A stretch of 64,000 nt of DNA, taken from the NCBI GenBank assembly GCA_041651995.1, contig JBAZID010000004.1:124001-188000 (forward strand). Reading direction: 5' to 3'. The notes under the pieces were generated by a model. It saw only the letters and a list, made by a program, of their open reading frames with translations. It was not told where the DNA came from and made no database searches. Positions within the stretch are counted from its first letter, which is position 1, and every line of letters begins with the position of its first letter. The position numbers were made by a program, and so were the translations under genes. This document shows, one piece after another, positions 27,194 to 34,569 of the stretch. The DNA comes from Sulfuricella sp. Its GTDB lineage: Bacteria > Pseudomonadota > Gammaproteobacteria > Burkholderiales > Sulfuricellaceae.

Positions 27194-27526
27194 TCAGCGG
27201 CGACCCACCAGCAGGCCGATAATGAACCCCGCACCTGCGGCGATACCTACAGCTCTCCAGGGATTGGCACGAACATAGTCATCGGTCGCCTTGGCCGCAG
27301 CCTTGGTGCGTTCGACAATAGCGGCTTCAGCCCTCGCAAGGCGGAGTTTTGCATTACGCAGATTCTCTTCTGCCTTGACCCGGATTGCTGCGATCTTTTC
27401 ACCCGCCTGATCAGCTGTTGCACGTAACAACTCTTCGGTGTCCGCGATGACAACTTTCAGATCAGCCACCAGCTTTTCGCGTGTTACTACATCCATCATT
27501 TCATTGTCTTCGATTTCGGTGTACAT
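27194..27526 (-). CDS. DUF883 (ElaB/YqjD-type) membrane-anchored protein
   Basis: The 110-residue product is a long amphipathic helix (LKVVIADTEELLRATADQAG, KAEENLRNAKLRLARAEAAI) ending in ANPWRAVGIAAGAGFIIGLL and VGRR, the C-tail anchor typical of ElaB/YqjD/YgaM. E. coli YqjD tethers ribosomes to the inner membrane in stationary phase; the same role here is only analogy. First gene of the yqjD-yqjE-yqjK-like operon. Confidence 0.88.
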   Translation of the reverse strand: MYTEIEDNEMMDVVTREKLVADLKVVIADTEELLRATADQAGEKIAAIRVKAEENLRNAKLRLARAEAAIVERTKAAAKATDDYVRANPWRAVGIAAGAGFIIGLLVGRR

Positions 27527-27607
27527 GGCAGTCTCCGCTTTAGTGTTGATGAACCCATGCCATTAGATTACTCGTTTGGTGACGCTGAATCAACCGCCAT
27601 TCAAGGC

Positions 27608-28498
27608 CTAGGGAGCAGTCGTTTTTTTTGCGGATTGCCTGAAAGGGGTCTTTTTTGTCACCCGTGGCGTGCGTGGAGGTTGCGAACGCGATTTGCGCTC
27701 CGCACTCTGCTTGTCGACAACGGGAGCCGCCTTGCGCCCTTCTCCCTGCCTCGGCGCTTCCGGCAGGGCAATGCCCGCCCAGTGCAACACCTCCACCACC
27801 TGCGCGGGCTCCAGCTCAAGCCAGCGGCCACGCTTGACCCGGGATGGCAGGCTCAGGATGCCGAAGCGAACGCGCATCAGGCGGCTCACGGTCAGCCCCA
27901 TCATTTCGAACATACGCCGCACTTCCCGGTTTCTGCCTTCCTTGAGCACGCCGCGATACCAGTGATTGCTGCCTTCCCCGCCTTCGTCCACCAGGCTCTC
28001 AAATCTGGCCGGACCATCTTCCATCTGGATGCCCTGGCGCAGCTGTTGCAGCTGGTCCGGCGTCAGTTCTCCGCGCGTGCGCACCGCATATTCACGTTCC
28101 ACCTCGAAACGGGGGTGCATGAGGTGATTCGCCAGCTCGCCTGAAGTGGTAAAGATCAGCAAGCCGCTGGTATTGAAATCCAGCCGCCCCACCGCAATCC
28201 ATTTGCAACCACGGATTTGCGGCAGCATGTCAAACACGCTTTCGCGTTTTTCCGGGTCATCTCGACTGACAATTTCACCATCCGGTTTATGATAAAGCAG
28301 GATTTTTGGCAGTTTGGATGCCATGCGAAAGCGCACAGGGCGGCCATTGACCTTGACCAGGTCTTCTTCATCAATTTGTGCGCCGATTTCGGCCACCTGG
28401 CCGTTGACCGTCACTTTCCCGCCACGAATCAATTCTTCCATTTCGCGGCGCGATCCCAGGCCCGCCTGGGCCAGCATTTTATGTAATCGTTCAGACAT
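27608..28498 (-). CDS. rluB: 23S rRNA pseudouridine synthase RluB-like
   Basis: This RsuA-type enzyme makes a pseudouridine in 23S rRNA (position 2605 in E. coli for RluB). The 296-residue product has an N-terminal S4 domain (RLHKMLAQAGLGSRREMEEL), the catalytic Asp motif VGRLDFNTSGLLIFTT and KEGRNREVRRMFEMMG, plus a basic C-terminal tail (RKAAPVVDKQSAERKSRSQ) common in RluB. The ATG at 28498 overlaps the scpB stop by 8 bases, so it belongs to scpA-scpB-rluB, a common betaproteobacterial arrangement. Confidence 0.9.
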   Translation of the reverse strand: MSERLHKMLAQAGLGSRREMEELIRGGKVTVNGQVAEIGAQIDEEDLVKVNGRPVRFRMASKLPKILLYHKPDGEIVSRDDPEKRESVFDMLPQIRGCKWIAVGRLDFNTSGLLIFTTSGELANHLMHPRFEVEREYAVRTRGELTPDQLQQLRQGIQMEDGPARFESLVDEGGEGSNHWYRGVLKEGRNREVRRMFEMMGLTVSRLMRVRFGILSLPSRVKRGRWLELEPAQVVEVLHWAGIALPEAPRQGEGRKAAPVVDKQSAERKSRSQPPRTPRVTKKTPFRQSAKKTTAP

Positions 28499-29045
28499 TT
28501 TCTTCAATTCCGGCAGCGTTATTCAAAGCAGCCAATTCTTCCAATGGAGGCAATTCACCCAGCGAACGCAGATTAAGGTCATCCAGAAATTTTCGTGTAG
28601 TCGCATACAAAACCGGGCGCCCCGGCACGTCACGATTCCCTACGCCATCAATCCAGCCGCGTTCTTCCAGTGATTTTATTACATACGTGGAAACCGCCAC
28701 CCCGCGAATTTCTTCGATATCGCCGCGCGTCACCGGCTGACGGTAAGCGATGATTGCCAGCGTTTCCATCACCGTCCGCGAATAGCGCTGGGGCTTCTCG
28801 GGATTCAGCCGCTCCAGATATTTCTGGAATTCCGGCCTGGTCTGGAAACGCCAGCCGCCTGCCACGCTGGCCAACTCAACGCCACGCCCGGCCCAGTCGC
28901 GGCGCAGTTCTTCGAGCAATTTACGCAAAATTTCCGAACCCAGATCCTCGTCAAAGAGTCTGCTCAACTGGCTCAAGGTCAACGGCTCCTGGCTGGAAAT
29001 CAGGGCGGTTTCCAATATAATTTTTATTTCATTCAGGGGCATCAT
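28491..29045 (-). CDS. scpB: Segregation and condensation protein B
   Basis: ScpB is the winged-helix dimer that bridges the SMC-ScpA condensin. The 184-residue product has two winged-helix domains, with the family stretches IILETALISSQEPLTLSQLS and the later TLAIIAYRQPVTRGDIEEIRG, then ALYATT-type strand VLYATTRKFLDDLNL. Its start overlaps the scpA stop by 4 bases and its stop overlaps rluB. Confidence 0.95.
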   Translation of the reverse strand: MMPLNEIKIILETALISSQEPLTLSQLSRLFDEDLGSEILRKLLEELRRDWAGRGVELASVAGGWRFQTRPEFQKYLERLNPEKPQRYSRTVMETLAIIAYRQPVTRGDIEEIRGVAVSTYVIKSLEERGWIDGVGNRDVPGRPVLYATTRKFLDDLNLRSLGELPPLEELAALNNAAGIEENV

Positions 29046-29833
29046 TCCAAATCAGCACCCGTACCAGCCAGCTTAACATAGATCCCCGAAAATGCTTCCG
29101 CCTGGCTGATTTCCACCAGCGACTCGCGCCCCAGTTCAAGCAGAGCGAGAAAAGTAACCACCACTTCCGGCAAGCCTTTGCCGGCCTCAAACAGCGCCTC
29201 GAACTCGACGAACCCCCTCCCCTGAAGCCGGCGCAGGATAAGGCTCATGTGCTCGCGTACCGACAGCTCTTCGCGCGTCACGCGATGATGGCGATGCGCC
29301 CTTGCGCGTGCCGCCACGCCCAGCCAGGCCTGACGCAAATCTTCAGGACTCACTTCAGGCAGGCGTTTCTCGATGCTCTGCTCCAGCCACACCTGAACCA
29401 GCGCAAAATCGCGTCCGGCCTGAGGAAGCGCGTCCAACTGCTGCGCCGCCAGCTTCATGCGTTCATATTCGAGCAAGCGGCGCACCAGTTCGGCGCGCGG
29501 GTCCTGCTCTTCATCCTGATTAGCAACCGGACGTGGCAACAACATGCGCGACTTGATCTCGATCAGCAAAGCTGCCATGAGCAGGTAATCCGCAGCCAGT
29601 TCGAGCTGTTTCTCGCGCATCACATCCACATACTGCATGTATTGCCTGGTCACTTCCGACATCGGAATATTGAGCACATCGAGATTCTGGCGCCGGATCA
29701 GGTACAGAAGCAGGTCCAGCGGCCCCTCGAATGCATCGAGAAAAACCTCCAGCGCATCAGGCGGGATATAAAGATCCCGTGGCAGCTCAACCATCGCTTC
29801 GCCGTAAACCCTGGCGACAGAATAATTTTCCAT
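29042..29833 (-). CDS. scpA: Segregation and condensation protein A
   Basis: ScpA is the kleisin that closes the SMC ring in chromosome condensation. From the ATG at 29833 the product has 263 residues: an N-terminal helical domain with FEGPLDLLLYLIRRQNLDVL, a long linker and a C-terminal winged helix (VVVTFLALLELGRESLVEI). The frame is open 18 bases further up to 29851, into a tandem GAGTGAG repeat that itself supplies a ribosome-binding-like sequence. It heads scpA-scpB-rluB. Confidence 0.94.
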   Translation of the reverse strand: MENYSVARVYGEAMVELPRDLYIPPDALEVFLDAFEGPLDLLLYLIRRQNLDVLNIPMSEVTRQYMQYVDVMREKQLELAADYLLMAALLIEIKSRMLLPRPVANQDEEQDPRAELVRRLLEYERMKLAAQQLDALPQAGRDFALVQVWLEQSIEKRLPEVSPEDLRQAWLGVAARARAHRHHRVTREELSVREHMSLILRRLQGRGFVEFEALFEAGKGLPEVVVTFLALLELGRESLVEISQAEAFSGIYVKLAGTGADLE

Positions 29834-29839
29834 CACGGA

Positions 29840-29874
29840 CTCACTCCTCACTCCTCACTCCTCACTCCTCACCC
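29840..29874 (-). repeat. Five tandem 7-bp units before scpA
   Basis: Five adjacent copies of a heptamer (CTCACTC on the plus strand, the last CTCACCC) end six bases before the scpA ATG. On the minus strand they read GAGTGAG and contain GAGGAG ribosome-binding-like cores, so copy-number change could alter scpA translation. Similar units occur between guaB and guaA. Confidence 0.9.
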
Positions 29875-29926
29875 AATTATGCCTATTTTTTACGCATGCC
29901 GCCTTTCTAATAGCGTCTGCACCTTC

Positions 29927-29935
29927 TGGTATAAT
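29927..29935 (+). promoter_or_regulatory. Extended -10 promoter of prfB
   Basis: TG, one base, then TATAAT (29930-29935) makes an extended -10 element 35 bases before the prfB ATG. No good -35 is present. Confidence 0.6.
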
Positions 29936-29970
29936 TTCGGGCTTCGAATTACACACATAAAGAAACACAC

Positions 29971-31075
29971 ATGGAAGCAGAACAGCTTAATGCCATCGAA
30001 AACCATCTGGCTGACCTGACGAAGCGCAGCCAGGACCTTCGGGGGTATCTTTGACTACGAAGTCAAGCAGGAGCGCCTGACCGAAGTCGTCCAGCTGCTG
30101 GAAGACCCGGCCATCTGGAACGATGCCAAGCGCGCCCAGGATCTGGGCAAGGAACGGCGCGAATTGGAAAATGTCGTCGACACCCTGACACGGCTGGATC
30201 AGTCGCTACGGGATTCCAGCGAGCTCTTTGACATGGCGCGCGAGGAAGGCGATGACGATTCCCTGGCCAGCATCGAAAGCGATGCCGGTGAGCTGGAAAA
30301 AATCGTCGGCGGCATGGAATTCCGCCGCATGTTCTCCCACCCCATGGACCCCAACAACTGCTTCCTCGATATCCAGGCCGGTTCCGGCGGTACCGAGGCG
30401 CAGGACTGGGCTTCCATGCTGCTGCGCATGTACGTGCGCTACTGCGAGCGCAAGGGCTTCAAGACCGAAGTGCTGGAAGAATCCGAGGGCGAGGTCGCCG
30501 GTATCAAAAGCGTTTCACTCAAGATCAGTGGCGAATATGCCTTCGGTTATCTGCGCTCGGAATCCGGCGTGCACCGCCTGGTGCGCAAATCGCCGTTTGA
30601 TTCCGGCAACCGCCGCCACACTTCCTTTTCCAGCGTATTCGTCTATCCCGAGGTGGATGAATCGATCGAAGTGGAAATCAATCCGGCCGATCTGCGGGTG
30701 GACACCTACCGCGCTTCCGGTGCCGGCGGGCAGCACATCAACAAGACCGATTCGGCGGTCCGCATCACCCACTTGCCCACCAACATCGTGGTGCAGTGCC
30801 AGAACGACCGCTCGCAGCACCGCAACCGCGCTGAAGCCATGGCAATGCTGAAAGCGCGTCTGTATGAACTGGAACTGCGCAAGCGCAATGAGGAAAAACA
30901 GAGCATGGAAGATTCCAAGACCGATATCGGCTGGGGTCACCAGATCCGCTCCTACGTGCTGGACCAGTCGCGCATCAAGGATCTTCGCACCAACCACGAA
31001 GTCGGCAATACCCAGGCAGTCCTGGATGGCGACCTCGACGACTTCATCGAAGCAAGCTTAAAACAAGGGGTGTAA
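29971..31075 (+). CDS. prfB: Peptide chain release factor 2 (programmed +1 frameshift)
   Basis: RF2 releases peptides at UGA and UAA. The first 27 codons from ATG 29971 (MEAEQLNAIENHLADLTKRS...) end at CTT followed by in-frame TGA (30052-30054). A +1 slip continues at GAC 30053 to the stop at 31075, giving 367 residues, as in E. coli (365). Motifs are the codon-reading SPF tripeptide (VRKSPFDSGNRR) and the catalytic GGQ loop (ASGAGGQHINKTDSAVR). It is not a broken gene. In many proteobacteria prfB is directly followed by lysS; here a two-gene cassette separates them. Confidence 0.97.
30038..30055 (+). other. prfB programmed +1 frameshift site
   Basis: The site reads CTTCGGGGGTATCTTTGAC: a Shine-Dalgarno-like G-run three bases before the slippery CTT, then TGA C. 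This is the standard autoregulatory element by which low RF2 levels allow slipping past UGA. Confidence 0.95.
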
Positions 31076-31102
31076 TATTTCCGCCTTATCTGGGAGATCA
31101 CT

Positions 31103-32290
31103 ATGTTCCTGAAATCAGTCACTATCCAGCATTACAAAAGCCTAGCGGAAGTTGAGATCGCAGACCTGAAACCATTGACTTTGCTGGTGGGTGCAAATGC
31201 GGTCGGAAAAAGCAATATCGTGGATGCACTCAAATTCATTCGCGACATTGCCGTAGACGGGTTGGACCACGCAATGAGCACCCGTGGTGGCATAGGCATC
31301 ATTCGTCAATATTCTCCTACGCGTCCGTTCCAGATTTCAATTAAAGTTAATTTCATTCAACTGTTTGACAATGAAGAACTGCATGATGGCAGCTATGAAA
31401 TCACCATTTCAAGCTTGAAAGGGGGTAATTACCGAGTTGAGCACGAGGCTGCTACATGGTGGGATGAGGTCACTCATTTTATTGAGCCCGAAAATACGTG
31501 GGTAAACGAAGGGATATCCCAAAGCTCATTCACACGAAATGCGTTGGGAGAAGTTCGATTTAATAAGGATTCGGATGAACCCCAATTCCCTCAAGATGTG
31601 GCGGTACTAGGCACACGGGTATATCACATACATCTTCTCAGTTCGTTCTTTTCCCGCTTTCGTTTTTCAACCATTTTCCCCAACACGCTACGCGAACCCT
31701 CTCGCCCCGATACCGATCGTGCATTGAAAGAGTCTGGCCAAAATTGGGCTTCCGTACTAAAAGCGCTGAAAAAGACCACCGCAGGCCGGCAATCTCTAGA
31801 ACGCATCAAGGAAACGATGCAAGTGGTTATGCCAGCGCTACAGGACGTAACAGTTAAAAGCGTGGGTGGTTATCTAGTTCCCCAGTTCAGAGTTCAAGAT
31901 AACGACGATGCCAATGCCCACGATTTTGACCCGGTTCAGCTATCCGACGGCACATTGCGGATTTTCGGCATCCTGCTTGCCTTATATCAAACCCCACCGC
32001 CGCCCTTCCTTGCATTGGAGGAGCCTGAACAAACGGTACACCCCGCCATTCTCGCCACGCTCGCCGAGGCCTTCCGAGAAGTATCCGAACATACCCAAAT
32101 ATTCGTTACCAGCCATAGCCCGCACTTCGTGGATTTTTTCCAGCCGGAAGAAATTCGAGTGGTATCCATGGAAAAAGGCAAAACACTTGTTTCCCCCATC
32201 CGGCGTGCGCAAATGGAATCGATCAAGGAACGCTTGATTTCCCTTGAGGAATTAATGATGTCAGAAGGCTTGCAACCGGAGATGCTATGA
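31103..32290 (+). CDS. AAA/ABC-type ATPase of the OLD/RloA-like group, candidate defence gene
   Basis: The 395-residue product starts MFLKSVTIQHYKSLAEVEI and has Walker A GANAVGKSN (30-38), an ABC-like signature LSDGTLR (about 279-285), Walker B FLALEEPEQTVHP (about 301-313) and a switch-His VTSHSPHF (about 335-342). This is the AAA_21/AAA_15 type found in RecF/OLD-related and phage-defence ATPases. The middle is large and variable, probably a coiled-coil or sensor part. Its stop overlaps the start of the DUF4276-like gene (ATGA). Base composition is visibly more AT-rich than flanking prfB and lysS, hinting at transfer. Substrate unknown. Confidence 0.85.
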   Translation: MFLKSVTIQHYKSLAEVEIADLKPLTLLVGANAVGKSNIVDALKFIRDIAVDGLDHAMSTRGGIGIIRQYSPTRPFQISIKVNFIQLFDNEELHDGSYEITISSLKGGNYRVEHEAATWWDEVTHFIEPENTWVNEGISQSSFTRNALGEVRFNKDSDEPQFPQDVAVLGTRVYHIHLLSSFFSRFRFSTIFPNTLREPSRPDTDRALKESGQNWASVLKALKKTTAGRQSLERIKETMQVVMPALQDVTVKSVGGYLVPQFRVQDNDDANAHDFDPVQLSDGTLRIFGILLALYQTPPPPFLALEEPEQTVHPAILATLAEAFREVSEHTQIFVTSHSPHFVDFFQPEEIRVVSMEKGKTLVSPIRRAQMESIKERLISLEELMMSEGLQPEML

Positions 32291-32877
32291 ACCGGATCTT
32301 GCCCATTGTCGAAGGTGATGGCGACCTGAAAGCAGTTCCCATATTGCTTCGCAACCTACTGACTTTTCATGGCTTACATGAAACTCAAATTCTGCCACCG
32401 CATAAGCGCGGCGAACTACCAAAAGTGACAGCAGGATTTGACAATTATTTCCGTATGGCGCTAAAAGAAAATGCCGCCATATTGCTGGTGCTCGATTTCG
32501 ACTGCGAGTATTGCGATTGTCCTTATCAGGAGGCTGAAAAACTCTACCGGCGCGCGCAATCCATCCGAAATAATTGGCCATTCAAAATCGCATTTCTAGT
32601 CAAGGAATTTGAAAGTCTATTTTTGGCAGAGACACAAGCTGCAAAAAATGTTCTCTCACTGCCCCCTGACACCGGGTTTCCCGAAAATCCAAGAGCTATT
32701 CGCGATGCCAAGGGCTGGCTAAGTAAGGCACTTCCAAAGGGTTCATCCTACAAACCAACTGTTCACCAAGCCAAAATTACCGCTCACCTCAAGTTCGAAA
32801 AATTGCGCGATACATCATCGGATTTTCGGCATCTGGAAAATGCGCTACTTCATCTTGCACGAACAAATCCGGCTTAA
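32287..32877 (+). CDS. DUF4276-like TOPRIM-fold protein, partner of the ATPase
   Basis: The 196-residue product shows a TOPRIM-like arrangement: IVEGDGD (acidic Glu9), then LLVLDFD with Asp70-x-Asp72, and later KEFESLFLAE (Glu107/Glu109). This matches DUF4276, a family often encoded beside AAA_21 ATPases. TOPRIM folds in such pairs (compare PARIS AriB, Gabija, AbiL) usually act as nucleases. A Cys cluster (CEYCDC, 73-78) right after the DxD motif is unusual. It overlaps the ATPase by 4 bases and lies 39 bases before lysS. Nuclease activity is inferred, not shown. Confidence 0.75.
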   Translation: MNRILPIVEGDGDLKAVPILLRNLLTFHGLHETQILPPHKRGELPKVTAGFDNYFRMALKENAAILLVLDFDCEYCDCPYQEAEKLYRRAQSIRNNWPFKIAFLVKEFESLFLAETQAAKNVLSLPPDTGFPENPRAIRDAKGWLSKALPKGSSYKPTVHQAKITAHLKFEKLRDTSSDFRHLENALLHLARTNPA

Positions 32878-32916
32878 TTTTTCAACTTTAACATTTTAAT
32901 TCAAGCAGATACTACC

Positions 32917-34428
32917 ATGTCTAATGAGAATCAGATCATCACCCCTCCACAGGACGAAAACCAGATCATCGCCGAGCGCCGCGCCAAGCTGGGCGAGCTG
33001 CGCAAGGAAGGCATTGCTTTCCCCAATGACTTCGACCGCACCCACATGGCGTCGGATTTGCAGTTTCTGTATGGCGACATGCTGAAGGAAGACCTCGACG
33101 GCCAGAACATCGAGGTTGCCGTCGCCGGACGCATGATGCTCAAACGCGTCATGGGCAAGGCCAGCTTTGCCACGGTGCAGGACATGGGCGGCCGCATCCA
33201 GTTCTACATCAATGACGAGGGCGTGGGTGCAGAGGTGCATGAAGCCTTCAAGCGCTGGGACATGGGCGACATCATCGCCGCGCGCGGCACCCTGTTCAAG
33301 ACCAACAAGGGCGAGCTTTCCCTGCGTGCCAGCCAATTGCGCCTGCTGACCAAATCCCTGCGCCCGCTGCCGGAAAAATTCCACGGCCTGACCGACCAGG
33401 AGCAGAAATACCGCCAGCGTTACCTCGACCTGATCACCAACGAGGAAACGCGCAAGACCTTCATGGTGCGCTCCAAGGTAATTCAGGGCATCCGCACCTT
33501 CCTGGTCGAACGCGGCTATCTGGAAGTGGAAACGCCGATGATGCACCCGATTCCGGGCGGCGCATCGGCGCGCCCCTTCAGCACCCATCACAACGCCCTG
33601 GACATGGAACTGTTCCTGCGAATTGCACCTGAACTGTATCTCAAGCGCCTGGTGGTGGGCGGCTTCGAAAAGGTGTTCGAGATCAACCGCAACTTCAGGA
33701 ACGAAGGCCTCTCGACGCGCCACAACCCCGAATTCACCATGATCGAGTTTTACGAGGCCTACCGCGATTACAAATACCTCATGGATCTCACCGAGAACAT
33801 GCTGCGCGACGTGTCGAAATCCGTTCTGGGGCATGCCGTGGTGCAATACCAGGGGCACACCATCAACCTGGCGCAGCCTTTCGACCGCCTCACCGTCATC
33901 CAGGCCATCCAGAAATATCACGCCGGCAGATACAGCGATGAACAGTTGCACGACCGCGGCTTCCTGCTTGCCACGCTCAAGGAAATGAACGCCGCGCATC
34001 ACCCCACCGATGGCGTGGGCGGCCTGCAGCTTTCCCTGTTCGAGGAAACCACCGAACATCTGCTGATCCAGCCCACTTTCATCATCGACTACCCGGCGGA
34101 GACCTCCCCGCTGGCGCGCCGCAACGACCAGAATCCGGGCATCACCGACCGTTTCGAGCTGTTCATCGTGGGGCGCGAACTGGCCAATGGTTTTTCCGAG
34201 CTCAACGATGCGGAAGACCAGGCGGAACGTTTCATGGACCAGGTGCGTCAAAAGGAGTCAGGAGATGCGGAAGCCATGCATTACGATGCGGACTACATCC
34301 GCGCCCTGGAATACGGCCTGCCGCCCACGGCCGGCGAGGGCATCGGAATCGACCGGCTGATCATGCTGCTGACTGACAGCCCCAGCATTCGCGACGTCAT
34401 CCTGTTCCCGCAAATGCGCCTGGAATAG
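32917..34428 (+). CDS. lysS: Lysyl-tRNA synthetase (class II)
   Basis: LysS charges tRNA-Lys. The 503-residue product has the N-terminal OB-fold anticodon domain (VAVAGRMMLKRVMGKASFAT), class II motif 1 (VIQGIRTFLVERGYLEVETP), motif 2 (NRNFRNEGLSTRHNPEFTMIE) and motif 3 (GEGIGIDRLIMLLTDSPS), ending LFPQMRLE. Length is typical. It is separated from prfB by the ATPase/DUF4276 cassette and may still be read from the same transcript. Confidence 0.98.
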   Translation: MSNENQIITPPQDENQIIAERRAKLGELRKEGIAFPNDFDRTHMASDLQFLYGDMLKEDLDGQNIEVAVAGRMMLKRVMGKASFATVQDMGGRIQFYINDEGVGAEVHEAFKRWDMGDIIAARGTLFKTNKGELSLRASQLRLLTKSLRPLPEKFHGLTDQEQKYRQRYLDLITNEETRKTFMVRSKVIQGIRTFLVERGYLEVETPMMHPIPGGASARPFSTHHNALDMELFLRIAPELYLKRLVVGGFEKVFEINRNFRNEGLSTRHNPEFTMIEFYEAYRDYKYLMDLTENMLRDVSKSVLGHAVVQYQGHTINLAQPFDRLTVIQAIQKYHAGRYSDEQLHDRGFLLATLKEMNAAHHPTDGVGGLQLSLFEETTEHLLIQPTFIIDYPAETSPLARRNDQNPGITDRFELFIVGRELANGFSELNDAEDQAERFMDQVRQKESGDAEAMHYDADYIRALEYGLPPTAGEGIGIDRLIMLLTDSPSIRDVILFPQMRLE

Positions 34429-34467
34429 CAAGGGCAGCATTTGTAGCCACACAAAGGAGATTCAATC

Positions 34468-34569
34468 ATGACTGCCTCCCTGCCCCGTATTACCCGGCTT
34501 GTGGTTACTGCTGACGTGCTGCAGGGCCTGAACGCGACTATTCCTGCATTTTGCACTCAGAAGGGCTGA
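34468..34569 (+). CDS. Possible 33-residue leader ORF before copA
   Basis: A short frame with AAGGAG nine bases before its ATG encodes 33 residues (MTASLPRITRLVVTADVLQG then 13 more, with one Cys near the end) and stops immediately before the copA GTG start. The good ribosome site and the stop-start junction suggest real translation coupled to copA, whose own site is weak. I do not recognise the peptide and it could be a translational leader only. Confidence 0.45.
   Translation: MTASLPRITRLVVTADVLQGLNATIPAFCTQKG

Noticed and set aside
29840..29874. CRISPR-like array
   Set aside because: Units are 7 bp, directly adjacent with no spacers, so it is a simple tandem repeat.
32896..34251. A 451-codon open frame antisense to lysS
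   Set aside because: It is a shadow of the lysS codon pattern; the peptide is rich in His, Gln, Val, Ala and Gly with no domain, and lysS is certain.
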